Positions 44,148 to 53,868 of a DNA stretch of 64,000 nucleotides are shown here, piece by piece (position 1 is the stretch's first letter; every line of letters starts with the position of its first letter). Source of the stretch: Hungatella sp. (GTDB lineage: Bacteria; Bacillota; Clostridia; Lachnospirales; Lachnospiraceae); the NCBI GenBank assembly GCA_009712635.1, contig WASS01000020.1:877208-941207 (forward strand). Reading direction: 5' to 3'. A program made the position numbers and the translations under genes. The notes below the pieces were generated by a model, which was not told where the DNA came from, did not search any database, and saw only the letters and a program-made list of their open reading frames with translations.

Positions 44148-44963
44148 TCAATAAAAAACTTTAGGTATTATTGTGTTTATATATATAACCAAAGCTCCTG
44201 TTACCCCTGTACTTACAAAAAGGAAGAGATCACATTTTTTATATTTTAGTGTTTCTAAATAAGTACGAGTGTTTCTGCTGTCATAGCAACGGCAGCTCAT
44301 TGCTAATGTAAGTTCATCAGCACGTTGAAAGGATGCCATAAATAAGGGGATTAATATTGGAATGCGGCTCTTTACCCGCTTTATTATACTACCCGAATCC
44401 ATATCAGCCCCTCTTGCTTTCTGCGCGGAGATAATTTTATCCGCTTCTTCTACCAAAGTAGGTATGAATCGTAAAGCTACCGTCATTGTCATAGCGATCT
44501 CCTGGACAGGAAAATTTAATTTATTCAGGGGATTTAAAAGCTGCTCTAACCCATGTGTTATCTGCATTATAGATGTCGTATATGTAAAGATATAGGTACC
44601 GATAACCAGACAGACAAGTCTGATACACATAAAAATTGCCGCCCAAATACCTCTGTCAGTAATTTTTAAAATTCCGATTTTCCACAAAACATTGCCATCT
44701 GTTAAAAAAATATTAAAAATAAGTGAGATACCTAATAAGGGAATCATAGGATCTATACTTTTTTTCAATAATTTTAATGATACTCCTGATAATATAACAG
44801 CTCCAACAATAAAAACCACACCTGATAATAGTGAAAGAAAATTTGACGCTGCAAATAAAATAAAGATGTATATAAGGCCAACTAAAATTTTAGCTCTCGG
44901 ATCCATTTTATGTACAATCGAATTACCCGGAAAGTATTGACCAATCGTTATATCTCTTAACAT
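44148..44963 (-). CDS. ecfT: ECF transporter transmembrane coupling protein
   Basis: The 271-residue EcfT has N-terminal helices, the FPGNSIVHKMDPRAKI entry motif of the family, and the coupling segments SAQKARGAD and MASFQRADELTLAMSCRCY. It joins the S components to the two ATPases. It overlaps ecfA2 by seven bases. Confidence 0.93.
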   Translation of the reverse strand: MLRDITIGQYFPGNSIVHKMDPRAKILVGLIYIFILFAASNFLSLLSGVVFIVGAVILSGVSLKLLKKSIDPMIPLLGISLIFNIFLTDGNVLWKIGILKITDRGIWAAIFMCIRLVCLVIGTYIFTYTTSIMQITHGLEQLLNPLNKLNFPVQEIAMTMTVALRFIPTLVEEADKIISAQKARGADMDSGSIIKRVKSRIPILIPLFMASFQRADELTLAMSCRCYDSRNTRTYLETLKYKKCDLFLFVSTGVTGALVIYINTIIPKVFY

Positions 44964-45832
44964 TCTTGTCCGTCCTTTTCTCTGTGTTTGATCAGATCAA
45001 TTATCTGATGCACAGCATCTTCAACTGAGGTTGTCAATGGATCGATAGGAATTCCTCTTTCATTTAAACCCAGGCAGATCTCCATAATCTGAGGGATGGA
45101 TAAACCTATTTCTTTGAGCTTTTTTGCATGGCAATATACATCTGAAGCACTTCCGCTTAATACTATTTTTGTATCATTCATCACCAATATTCTATCCGCA
45201 TAATTCGCAACATCTTCCATATTATGTGAAACTAATATGATTGAAACATTATTTTTTCGATGATATTCGTTTATTTCTCTTAATATCCTGTCTCTTCCCA
45301 GGGGATCCAATCCTGCAGTTGGTTCATCCAGAATAAGTACTTTGGGATTCATTGCGACAACACCAGCAATGGCTGCCCTTCTTTTTTCCCCGCCAGATAA
45401 ATCAAAAGGGGATTTAGATAAGATTGTTTTATCCAGTCCAACAAAGGAAATCGATTTCATTACTCGTTCATCGATCTCTGACTCCGGTATTCCAATATTT
45501 ATCGGGCCATAGGCAATATCCTTATACACAGTTTCTTCAAACAGCTGGTATTCGGGATATTGAAAAACCATCCCTACCATAAATCTATATTTTCGAATAT
45601 TTTTTGTATCGGACCAAATGTCATGTCCGTCTATAAAAACTTTACCTGATGTAGGTTTTAAAAGCCCATTTAAATGTTTAATCAACGTTGATTTTCCTGA
45701 GCCGGTATGTCCAATTAATGCAACAAATTCCCCCTGTTCGATCTCTATGTTAATATCTGAAATTGCAGTCTTATGAAAAACACTTCCTGAGGAATATTCA
45801 TAATTTAAATGTTCCGTCTTGATGATAGGCAT
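44957..45832 (-). CDS. ecfA2: ECF transporter ATPase EcfA2
   Basis: The 291-residue ATPase has Walker A GHTGSGKST, signature LSGGEKRRAAIAGV, Walker B VLILDEPTAGLDP and switch VSHNM. The frame opens 25 codons earlier, but GGAGG seven bases before ATG 45832 and the family start MPIIKTEHLNYEY fix this start. It is four bases past ecfA1. Confidence 0.93.
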   Translation of the reverse strand: MPIIKTEHLNYEYSSGSVFHKTAISDINIEIEQGEFVALIGHTGSGKSTLIKHLNGLLKPTSGKVFIDGHDIWSDTKNIRKYRFMVGMVFQYPEYQLFEETVYKDIAYGPINIGIPESEIDERVMKSISFVGLDKTILSKSPFDLSGGEKRRAAIAGVVAMNPKVLILDEPTAGLDPLGRDRILREINEYHRKNNVSIILVSHNMEDVANYADRILVMNDTKIVLSGSASDVYCHAKKLKEIGLSIPQIMEICLGLNERGIPIDPLTTSVEDAVHQIIDLIKHREKDGQEC

Positions 45833-45836
45833 ATTA

Positions 45837-46697
45837 TTACACCTCCAAAAGCTTGTATAGTTCATCAATGCATTGTGCTTCTGTAAGACAATCGAAAGAA
45901 ATATCAATTCCTTCTGCTCTCAATAATTGCATTAATTGGATTGACTGGGGAATTTTCAAACCTGCATCTTTAAGTTCCATGTCCCTGTTAAAAACTTTTG
46001 CCGGAATATCATCCATTAACACCGTTCCGTGTTTCATTACTATTACCCTGTCACACTCCACTGCCTCTTCCATAAAATGCGTGATTAAGATTACAGTAAT
46101 ACCAAATTTTTTACGTAATTGCTGTATGACATCCATTACTTCCTTTCTGCCTTGCGGGTCCAGCATAGAGGTTGGCTCATCTAATACAATACATTCCGGT
46201 TTCATAGCTAATATGCCCGCTATTGCAATTCGCTGCTTTTGACCGCCTGACAATTTATGAGTGTCCCAATTTGCATAATCTTTCATAGAAACAGCTTCAA
46301 GCGCCTCATCAATGCGAATGCGTATTTCTTCTGATGCCAACCCCAAATTTTGCAGGCCAAACGCTACATCTTCCTGAACTGTTGACGCTACTATCTGATT
46401 GTCTGGATTTTGAAACACCATACCTATATGTCTTTTTATCTCTATCCGCACATCTCTGATTTTTGAGTCCTTAAAATATAAATCTCCGCTTTTTGATACC
46501 AGGACTCCATTAAAATGCTTGGCCAGCGTAGACTTACCAGATCCATTATGTCCTAAAATAGCAATTATGCTTCCTGGGGGTATGTCTAAGTTGATATGAT
46601 TTAAAATAGTTTCCTTTTGCTCTGAATTCTTATAATAAAATGAAACATCATCACATTTCAAAAAATTTTTCTTTTCAACACTCACAATTCTATTCAT
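45837..46697 (-). CDS. ecfA1: ECF transporter ATPase EcfA1
   Basis: The 286-residue ATPase has Walker A GHNGSGKST, signature [14 protein letters not shown], Walker B CIVLDEPTSMLDP and switch ITHFM. It overlaps the end of the second folT by eight bases; an internal GTG (codon 6) is an alternative start. Confidence 0.93.
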   Translation of the reverse strand: MNRIVSVEKKNFLKCDDVSFYYKNSEQKETILNHINLDIPPGSIIAILGHNGSGKSTLAKHFNGVLVSKSGDLYFKDSKIRDVRIEIKRHIGMVFQNPDNQIVASTVQEDVAFGLQNLGLASEEIRIRIDEALEAVSMKDYANWDTHKLSGGQKQRIAIAGILAMKPECIVLDEPTSMLDPQGRKEVMDVIQQLRKKFGITVILITHFMEEAVECDRVIVMKHGTVLMDDIPAKVFNRDMELKDAGLKIPQSIQLMQLLRAEGIDISFDCLTEAQCIDELYKLLEV

Positions 46698-47202
46698 CTC
46701 CGCTGATCATCTTTTTGTTATTTCTCAATGCAATAATTTTATATCCAAGTACCCAAATCATAACAATCATAATAGGTGCCATAAGAATATTCTGAACAAT
46801 TCTTATGGGAAGAAGAGCGCGTATCGCCTGTCCTGTCATTTGATACACCCATATGGTACTTAAGCCGCAGCTTATTATAAAATTGTTAATGAACACTGCA
46901 CATATTATTCTCCATAACTGCCTGGTTTTGTTATGTAATATGACTCCGTAAACGACTCCAGACAGAACTGCTGACAGAGTAAGACCTGGATGAAATCCCG
47001 CAACAGGATACAGCAACAGGCCAATTACATCGCCTACCCCTCCAGCTATGCCTGCCCACATCGGACCATACAATATCCCAGTCAAAGCCAATGGGAAAAA
47101 GGCAAAGCTGATCCGCATGATAGGAGTTGTAATTGCCAGATAACTCTTTAATACGATCAGCAAGGCTGTCAGCATTGATGTTACTACTATTTTATTTCGC
47201 AT
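46690..47202 (-). CDS. folT: ECF transporter S component, folate family (copy 2)
   Basis: The 170-residue six-helix membrane protein has the same FolT-family pattern as the gene at 41752-42273 (ISFAFFPLALTGILYGPMW, GDVIGLLLYPVAGFHPGLTLS, LPIRIVQNILMAP) but is clearly diverged. Two S components on one ECF module suggest two different pterin or folate substrates. AGGG lies about ten bases before the ATG. Confidence 0.9.
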   Translation of the reverse strand: MRNKIVVTSMLTALLIVLKSYLAITTPIMRISFAFFPLALTGILYGPMWAGIAGGVGDVIGLLLYPVAGFHPGLTLSAVLSGVVYGVILHNKTRQLWRIICAVFINNFIISCGLSTIWVYQMTGQAIRALLPIRIVQNILMAPIMIVMIWVLGYKIIALRNNKKMISGDE

Positions 47203-47218
47203 TTCTTACCCTCACTTT

Positions 47219-48976
47219 CTAAGCCGCTGGAAGCAGTTTCTCGTATTCACTATATTTTTTCGTCACTTCTTCGTATGAAATAGATTTATAATTTCTTCTC
47301 GGATCAGCGCCACCATAGTATTTTTGTGTATTTGTATCATAATATACAGCTGCAATTCCCCCTAAGGCGGAATTATATCTGCTTACATCATTAAACTCAT
47401 ATCCTAAATTTAATAATTCATTTTTTACGTCTGGTTCGAAATAGCTTCCTTCTATTGTTAGTATTGGATTATATAAATCCAGAACAAATGCGCGGGGCAA
47501 ATCAATAGCCTGCTGTATATTCATATCAAAAATCAACACATTATTTAAAACTGCTAATATAGCAGGTGGAATTGAACTATTGCCCGGTGAGCCGATTGCC
47601 ATAACTGGATCACGATCTTTTAAAACAATCGCCGGTGTAATGGTACTTCTGACCCGTTTCCCTGGTATAACATAATCCGGACTATCAGCTTTCTGAGGAT
47701 CATGTTCTAAATTACTTATATGGCTATTATAAAAAAAGCCTAAACCAGGAGCCATGTATTTACACCCCCAGGCGCTCCCGATCGTATTGGTTGTTGAAAC
47801 TAAATTCCCATATTTGTCCATTACAGAAATATGACTTGTTTCCTTACTATCTTCTCCACCTGATTTTACAGGATTTGTTATTAAGTCACCGTGGGGCGGA
47901 TTAATCATAGCTTTATTAACAGGCATACTGGCAATTCTTTTCTTCGCATAATCTTTAGATACAATGGTGTCTGTCGGAATATTAAAAAAAGCCGGATCTC
48001 CCAAATAAGTGAATGCATCTGCCATTCCCAAACGCAATGCTTCATTTAGTGTAAATAAATATTCAGAAGAATTGACTCCCATTGATTTTAAATCGTAGTT
48101 TTCCAATATATTTAGAGATTCTAACAACCACTCTCCTCCATTGGATGGCATGGAAGGCACTATAATGTTATAGCCATGATATGACGTTTGAATAGGAACC
48201 CGTTCAATCGCTCTATATTTTGACATATCATCTAAAGTAATTAAATTGTTTCCATTCTGCAATCCATTTACAATCTCACCAGCCAGTTCACCTTTATAGA
48301 AACCTTCCATACCTTGCTCTGCCAGTTTTTCCAGGGTATCTGCCAATAATTTATTTTTTATTATATCTCCTTCTTTCATTGGCTTTCCATTATTCAAATA
48401 AATATCTGCAAAATCAGGGTTTTGAGATAAGATATCATAGTTATTTTTAATTGAATCTGCTAATCTTTTATCAGCTATGAATCCATTTCTTGCTAATTGT
48501 ATCGCAGGTGCCATAACTTCTTCCCGACTCATTGTTCCATACTTATCAAGTGCGGTAAGTATTCCATACACCTGACCTGGTAAGGCAGCATTTTTAGCAG
48601 TATTTTTGTCTGTATATGGATTAAACCAGCCTGCTTTCATATTAGATGGAACCGTCTCCATATACTCAATGACTATACACTGATCATTTTCTTTCGTATA
48701 TATTGTCATAATGCCACTCCCCCCAATTGAACTCAAATTAGGTTCGACTACACCAATTGTAAAAATAGTTGCCACTGCGGCATCCACAGCATTTCCGCCC
48801 TTTTTTAATATATCTATCCCTATTTGCGATGAATATTCGCTGGCACTGGAAACGACACCTCCGTTTCTGATAGCTCCGCTATCATCGCTGGCAAAAACTG
48901 AAACATTATTAAAGAGCATTAATAAGACCGCTAAGAAAAACATCTTTAACGGTTGTATCCCGACATGTTTTTTCAT
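47219..48976 (-). CDS. ggt: Exported gamma-glutamyltransferase
   Basis: The 585-residue protein has a signal peptide (hydrophobic 9-25, cleavage near VFAS). It carries NAVDAAVATIFTIGVVEP and GGSGIMTIY in the large subunit and, after self-cleavage before the predicted nucleophile T380 (KETSHISVMD), the small-subunit motifs TTNTIGSAWG and GSPGNSSIPPAI. Gamma-glutamyltransferases cut gamma-glutamyl bonds, as in glutathione or folate polyglutamates. ATG 48976 follows GGGGTG; a GTG three codons earlier is less likely. Export and the folate neighbours suggest trimming of external polyglutamyl folate before import. Confidence 0.92.
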   Translation of the reverse strand: MKKHVGIQPLKMFFLAVLLMLFNNVSVFASDDSGAIRNGGVVSSASEYSSQIGIDILKKGGNAVDAAVATIFTIGVVEPNLSSIGGSGIMTIYTKENDQCIVIEYMETVPSNMKAGWFNPYTDKNTAKNAALPGQVYGILTALDKYGTMSREEVMAPAIQLARNGFIADKRLADSIKNNYDILSQNPDFADIYLNNGKPMKEGDIIKNKLLADTLEKLAEQGMEGFYKGELAGEIVNGLQNGNNLITLDDMSKYRAIERVPIQTSYHGYNIIVPSMPSNGGEWLLESLNILENYDLKSMGVNSSEYLFTLNEALRLGMADAFTYLGDPAFFNIPTDTIVSKDYAKKRIASMPVNKAMINPPHGDLITNPVKSGGEDSKETSHISVMDKYGNLVSTTNTIGSAWGCKYMAPGLGFFYNSHISNLEHDPQKADSPDYVIPGKRVRSTITPAIVLKDRDPVMAIGSPGNSSIPPAILAVLNNVLIFDMNIQQAIDLPRAFVLDLYNPILTIEGSYFEPDVKNELLNLGYEFNDVSRYNSALGGIAAVYYDTNTQKYYGGADPRRNYKSISYEEVTKKYSEYEKLLPAA

Positions 48977-49005
48977 GCTTTTCACCCCAAATATATGGCT
49001 TACAT

Positions 49006-50283
49006 TTATATTGTATCCTGACGTCCATAAAATGAACGTATTTCACTCGCGATTGAAAATGAACCTACTACACAAATAACATCCTCTTTTTCTGCTCCTT
49101 CAAGCGCTGTTTTTATTCCATTTAATGGAGTTTCACAATTTACAATAGGGGAATTGTATTTTTTTAAATAATTGGCTAAATCTTCTGCTTTTAAAGCTCT
49201 GGTATTATTAGGGGTTATCGTATAGAATTTTTTTGCATATGGTGCGATTATATCAATCATTGAAATGTAATCCTTATCAGCTAAAACGCCAAATACAAAA
49301 GTTATTTTTCTTCCAGAAAAATATTGGATCAAACCTTCTTTCAGAGCCTGAAAACACTGTGGATTATGCCCGCCATCTAAAATTACAACCGGATCCTTCT
49401 GCAACACTTCAAATCTGGCTGGCCATGTGGTTTTTTTCAAGCCTTCTTTAATATCAGCTTCGCTGATTCTCCACCCCCGCTTTTGTAATGCACTTATCGT
49501 TTCTAAGACAACAGCGGTATTCTTAAGCTGATGGCATCCTAAAAGTTTAATAAAAATATTTTTCATATTTTTATAATCAAACATCTGACCATCTAAATCT
49601 GAACTTACAGGATTTAATTCTGAGAAATCTGCAATGAATAAATCTGCATTTACTTTTTTGCAGGCTTCTTCCACAACATTAACCACCTCTTGCCCTTGCT
49701 GATACAAAACAACCTGACAACCTTTTTTTATAATTCCTGCTTTTTCCCTTGCGATTTCAGAAATGGTATTTCCAAGTTGTTCCATGTGGTCCAGACCAAT
49801 TGAAGTTATTACAGCCACCTCTGTATTTTCAATGAAATTCGTACAATCAAGTCTTCCGCCCATTCCGACTTCAAATACTACAATATCACAGCATTTTCGT
49901 TTAAAATATTCAACTGCTATCATTGTAATCAGCTCAAATTCAGTCGGACCCTCCTTCATTTTTTCAACAAAAGGTTTTATAAATTCAACGATTTCAATCA
50001 ATTCAGAATCTGTAATGCAGCGGTCATTAACCTGATAATACTCATTAAATGTAGATATAAATGGAGAAGTAAACAGTCCTACACGATAACCAGATTCATT
50101 TAGTATATTAGCAAGCATTCTGGAGGTTGAACCTTTTCCATTTGTACCTGCAACATGAACAAATTTTAGTTGTTTTTGTGGATTACCAATTAACTCATTA
50201 AGCTCTATAATTCTTTCTAATCCCAGTTTAGTTCCTTTCCATGACTTGCTATGTATAAATTTTATTGCTTCCTCATATATCAT
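49006..50283 (-). CDS. folC: Folylpolyglutamate / dihydrofolate synthase
   Basis: The 425-residue ligase adds glutamate to dihydropteroate or folates with ATP. It has the FolC P-loop HVAGTNGKGSTS, the GMGGRLDCTN block, SIGLDHMEQLGNT and, in the C-domain, VILDGGHNPQ. It traps imported or newly made folate in the cell. AGGGTGG lies eight bases before the ATG. Confidence 0.95.
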   Translation of the reverse strand: MIYEEAIKFIHSKSWKGTKLGLERIIELNELIGNPQKQLKFVHVAGTNGKGSTSRMLANILNESGYRVGLFTSPFISTFNEYYQVNDRCITDSELIEIVEFIKPFVEKMKEGPTEFELITMIAVEYFKRKCCDIVVFEVGMGGRLDCTNFIENTEVAVITSIGLDHMEQLGNTISEIAREKAGIIKKGCQVVLYQQGQEVVNVVEEACKKVNADLFIADFSELNPVSSDLDGQMFDYKNMKNIFIKLLGCHQLKNTAVVLETISALQKRGWRISEADIKEGLKKTTWPARFEVLQKDPVVILDGGHNPQCFQALKEGLIQYFSGRKITFVFGVLADKDYISMIDIIAPYAKKFYTITPNNTRALKAEDLANYLKKYNSPIVNCETPLNGIKTALEGAEKEDVICVVGSFSIASEIRSFYGRQDTI

Positions 50284-50296
50284 CTTTATCCACCCT

Positions 50297-51076
50297 TCAA
50301 AGTTTACTCCAAATATGAAACGTCTCTACGAAAGCTTTTTCTAATCTGGTTTTCGCACTCTTAAATAATTTCTCATTATAGGCAGAAACTTCCTCCTCTC
50401 CAAAATACCTGTTATCTATATACGCCCTATAATTCATTTCGAATATTAACCCTTGAAATACGTCACCATACAGCGATCGATAATACTTAATTGTATTTCC
50501 ACCTTTAAAAATTGAATCAGTGTTAGTAGAAAAATCATACAACTGCAGATTTTCTTCAAACACTTTTACGGTTTCTCTGTCAGAAGTGGCTCCATCTGAA
50601 TTTCCAATGCAAATATCCTCATTATATTGCTGAAAAAAGCTGTGTATATCTATTAAATATACCTTTCCAAATTGTAGAATCTTCTCAGACAGCTGTTTTT
50701 TCAATTCCTCATGATAAGGCTTATAGAATATTTCTATCCGCTCAGTTATTTCCGTTTTGCTTAAAGAGTTTTCATATAATCGTGTTCCGAAGGTATTGGT
50801 TTCATAAACAACTGATTGTACATAATTATCTGATTTAAACTGATTGGATGCTCTATTTAGATCAACCACATACCGGCTGATGTTGGAAATGATTTGTGTT
50901 ACCCCATATTCCTTTAAGAAATCAAATAATTCCGGCAAAAACCAATCCATATTGGTCATCACTGCTGACTTTTTCATCCTGTTCCGAATGGAATCAGGCA
51001 GATATGTACCACTATGTGGAAAGCTTACAACAACAGGATATTGGCTGTTTGTATTTACCACATTATATAAATCCAT
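50297..51076 (-). CDS. N-formylglutamate amidohydrolase family protein
   Basis: The 259-residue protein has the family motifs VVSFPHSGTYLPD, NISRYVVDLNR and YLIDIHSF, with a catalytic E likely in FEMNYRAYID. Family members hydrolyse N-formylglutamate or related N-acyl amino acids and need a metal. No histidine-degradation genes are near; the folate operon context hints at a glutamyl-conjugate substrate instead. Ribosome site is weak (GGGGGG, 14 bases away). Confidence 0.8.
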   Translation of the reverse strand: MDLYNVVNTNSQYPVVVSFPHSGTYLPDSIRNRMKKSAVMTNMDWFLPELFDFLKEYGVTQIISNISRYVVDLNRASNQFKSDNYVQSVVYETNTFGTRLYENSLSKTEITERIEIFYKPYHEELKKQLSEKILQFGKVYLIDIHSFFQQYNEDICIGNSDGATSDRETVKVFEENLQLYDFSTNTDSIFKGGNTIKYYRSLYGDVFQGLIFEMNYRAYIDNRYFGEEEVSAYNEKLFKSAKTRLEKAFVETFHIWSKL

Positions 51077-51099
51077 AATTGCTTTAAATACCCCCCTTT

Positions 51100-51960
51100 T
51101 TAATCCGCCAATGTAATAATTTCTAATGATTTAATTCCCTCCAACTGCTCTTTTTCCAATTTATTTTTTAATTCTTGCAGTCTCTTATGTAAAATAGGAT
51201 GTACATAATTAGCTTTCATTTCGCAAAGTGGTTTCAAAACAAACATTCTTTCATGCAATCTGGGGTGTGGAATGATTAAGTCTTCATTTTCATATATTTC
51301 GTGATTAAATAAGAGGATATCAATATCTATTGTCCTTGGTCCCCAGTGGACAGTCCTGATACGTTTTAATTTGTTTTCAACCTCCAAAACATGGGCTAAC
51401 AGTTCTTCAGCTGTCAGTAGTGTTTTAAGTTCTACACAGCAATTAAGGAAATCATCCTGTTCAACGCCTCCCACAGGTGACGTAATATAAGAAGAAGATT
51501 TGTTTATTATTATATTTCTGGAATCACTAATCATCTCCAGTGCTTTAGCAATGTTCTTGTTCTTGTCACCCATGTTGGAACCTAATCCTAAAAATGCTGT
51601 ACTCCATCCTCTCTTAATCTTTACCGATACATAATTTACAATGCATCCGATCGGTGCCCATGGTTTTTTTATTTCTACCACTATCTCCTTAACCATCTGA
51701 TATTTAAGAAGAATTGCATCTGCGATTACTTCTGCGCAGCTTTCAATTAAATCATAGGATTTGCTGCAGAATATATCAGAAACCAGGTTACAAATATCCC
51801 CATAGTTTACTGTGGAGTCTAATTGATCATTTACTCCCGCTTTCCGGACACATAATGACAATTGCAGGGATATCAAAAACTTCTGTCCCAACTTTTTTTC
51901 TTCTTCCAGAACTCCATGATAAGCAAATATCTCTAAATCTGTTATACTTATAGTATCCAA
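51100..51960 (-). CDS. folBK: Dihydroneopterin aldolase / HPPK fusion
   Basis: The 286-residue bifunctional enzyme has residues 1-118 as dihydroneopterin aldolase (LEIFAYHGVLEEEKKLGQ, DSTVNYGDI, LIESCAEVIAD) and about 120-275 as 6-hydroxymethyl-dihydropterin pyrophosphokinase (FLGLGSNMGDK, VEQDDFLNC, WGPRTIDIDILLF, IPHPRLHER). It performs two successive steps of pterin synthesis. Start is TTG with AGGAGG seven bases before it. Confidence 0.94.
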   Translation of the reverse strand: MDTISITDLEIFAYHGVLEEEKKLGQKFLISLQLSLCVRKAGVNDQLDSTVNYGDICNLVSDIFCSKSYDLIESCAEVIADAILLKYQMVKEIVVEIKKPWAPIGCIVNYVSVKIKRGWSTAFLGLGSNMGDKNKNIAKALEMISDSRNIIINKSSSYITSPVGGVEQDDFLNCCVELKTLLTAEELLAHVLEVENKLKRIRTVHWGPRTIDIDILLFNHEIYENEDLIIPHPRLHERMFVLKPLCEMKANYVHPILHKRLQELKNKLEKEQLEGIKSLEIITLAD

Positions 51961-51971
51961 ACAATTACCTC

Positions 51972-52784
51972 CTAATGGCGTCCTCTCACGATTTCATCAG
52001 TTATAATGCATACCCTTTTATTCGCTTTTACATCATGAACCCTTATAAAATCACAGTGTTTGGATATTGCTAATGCCGTCGTCGCTAAAGTGGCTTCCAG
52101 TCTTTCCTCCAGAGGAAGATTAAGTATATTTCCTATAAATGATTTTCTTGATGTACCTATTAAAACCGGATATTTTAATTTTGAAAATTCCTCCAGATTT
52201 TTAATAACGGAAACATTTAACGCAACTGTTTTTGCAAAACCGACTCCAGGATCTAAGATGATTTTATCATGAGGTATGCCTGCATTTAGTGCTATATCCA
52301 ATGCCTCATTTAAATCAGATATAACATCTAAAATAAAATTATTATAATTCATATTGTCTCTGTTATGCATTATGCAGCATGCCACATCGTATTTAGAACA
52401 CACGGACGCCATATGTTCATCTTTTTTCATACAGCCGAAATCGTTTATCATGGATGCCCCTAAACAAATTGACTGTTCTGCAACTGAAGCTCTTCTTGTG
52501 TCAATCGATATGGGTACATTTATATGTTTTTTCAGTTCCTTTAAGACTGGCAGAACTCTTGACAACTCTTCTTCCTCTTCCACTGGTATTGCTCCAGGCC
52601 GTGAAGATTCCCCTCCAATTTCTATAATGTCAGCCCCTTCACTAACCAATTTTTCTGCATACGATATTGCCTGATTTATTGAATTGTGTTTTCCTCCATC
52701 ATAAAAGGAATCTGGCGTTACGTTTACGATACCAACTATATAAGTTCTTGCTCCAATATCAAATTTCGTATTTCCAATAATCAT
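51972..52784 (-). CDS. folP: Dihydropteroate synthase
   Basis: The 270-residue TIM-barrel enzyme joins the pterin pyrophosphate to p-aminobenzoate. Motifs: GIVNVTPDSFYDGG, IIEIGGESSRPGA, PISIDTRRASVAE, DPGVGFAKT and IGTSRKSFIG. GGAGG eight bases before ATG 52784 fixes the start; a TTG five codons earlier is inside the ribosome site. No p-aminobenzoate genes are in the window. Confidence 0.95.
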   Translation of the reverse strand: MIIGNTKFDIGARTYIVGIVNVTPDSFYDGGKHNSINQAISYAEKLVSEGADIIEIGGESSRPGAIPVEEEEELSRVLPVLKELKKHINVPISIDTRRASVAEQSICLGASMINDFGCMKKDEHMASVCSKYDVACCIMHNRDNMNYNNFILDVISDLNEALDIALNAGIPHDKIILDPGVGFAKTVALNVSVIKNLEEFSKLKYPVLIGTSRKSFIGNILNLPLEERLEATLATTALAISKHCDFIRVHDVKANKRVCIITDEIVRGRH

Positions 52785-52802
52785 TTCCCCTACCTCCAAA
52801 AT

Positions 52803-53282
52803 TTAGTAAACTAATTTTTCATTCATTTTTTCCTGACTCCAATTGCATATATCCTTAGCTTCACAAAGAAAGCACAAGCGTGATAATTTATCTGCTTTAT
52901 ATAATAAACTTGCGAAGGAATCATTCTCATCTTCTAATTTGCGATGTTTCATTATCGCATTCTTGCAAATTTCTATTTCATTATCGTTAAATTTGCATGA
53001 AGCGAGTATACTATCTGCTATTTCAGCTGCTGATATGTGATGAGGCACTCCCTCCTCATATTGCCGCCACTTTGTTATATCGTGCATTAATGCAGCCGCA
53101 TAGATTAATTCTTTATCATACCCCCATTTATTTTCAAGATTTAAAATATATGCAATCCTTGCCACATCTATAGAATGGTTTAGATTATGCTTGCAGAACA
53201 CTCTTTCTTTTTCAGCAATCTCATTTCTTTTTAAATATTCTTTAAAAACTTTATTATTTAATATATTACTGATGCGTTCCAT
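52803..53282 (-). CDS. HD-domain hydrolase between folE and folP
   Basis: The 159-residue protein has the HD phosphohydrolase ligand set: HNLNHSIDVAR, AALMHDITKW (HD pair), VPHHISAAE and KADKL. GGGAGAG nine bases before ATG 53282 marks the start. The operon has every enzyme from GTP to folate except one that removes pyrophosphate from dihydroneopterin triphosphate; a metal-dependent HD hydrolase placed right after folE is the natural candidate. This is inference, as HD proteins also act on nucleotides. Confidence 0.8.
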   Translation of the reverse strand: MERISNILNNKVFKEYLKRNEIAEKERVFCKHNLNHSIDVARIAYILNLENKWGYDKELIYAAALMHDITKWRQYEEGVPHHISAAEIADSILASCKFNDNEIEICKNAIMKHRKLEDENDSFASLLYKADKLSRLCFLCEAKDICNWSQEKMNEKLVY

Positions 53283-53299
53283 TGTTATTCTCTCCCTGA

Positions 53300-53866
53300 T
53301 CAATCTGTATCTAGTGATAATAACTGCAATGCTTCTTTTCTTGCTTTATCATCCGTCTTAAAAATTCCTGCAAAACAAGTGGTTACCGTTTTAGTGCCAG
53401 GTTTTCTAATTCCTCTCATATTCATACACAAATGCTCTGCTTTTATAAGTATTGCTGCTCCAATTGCCTGTGCATCATTTTCTAATATATTAACAATTTC
53501 TGCTCCTAACCGTTCCTGTAACTGCGGTTTTTTTGCACATATATCTACCACACGAGCCAGTTTGCTTAACCCTAACAGTCTCCCCGGTGCTGGAATGTAA
53601 CAGATACTTGCAGTTCCATAGAAAGGCAATAAATGATGTTCGCACATTGAATAAAATGGTATATCTTTTACAATCACCATCTCTTCAGTACAACTCTCAC
53701 CGAAATACTTCAGTACACTTTGTGGAGACGTCTCTAATCCTGCAAATATTTCACTATACATATTAGAGATTCTTTCCGGTGTCTCTTTCAACCCTTCCCT
53801 GTCAGGATCTTCGCCTATTGCAATCAGCAGCTCTCTTACAGCAAATTTAATTCGTTCTTTATCCAT
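53300..53866 (-). CDS. folE: GTP cyclohydrolase I
   Basis: The 188-residue enzyme opens GTP to dihydroneopterin triphosphate. The zinc-binding [10 protein letters not shown] and LCMNMRG motifs, [10 protein letters not shown] and [13 protein letters not shown] identify type I. GGGGG lies seven bases before the ATG, two bases after folA. Confidence 0.95.
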   Translation of the reverse strand: MDKERIKFAVRELLIAIGEDPDREGLKETPERISNMYSEIFAGLETSPQSVLKYFGESCTEEMVIVKDIPFYSMCEHHLLPFYGTASICYIPAPGRLLGLSKLARVVDICAKKPQLQERLGAEIVNILENDAQAIGAAILIKAEHLCMNMRGIRKPGTKTVTTCFAGIFKTDDKARKEALQLLSLDTD

Positions 53867-53868
53867 GA

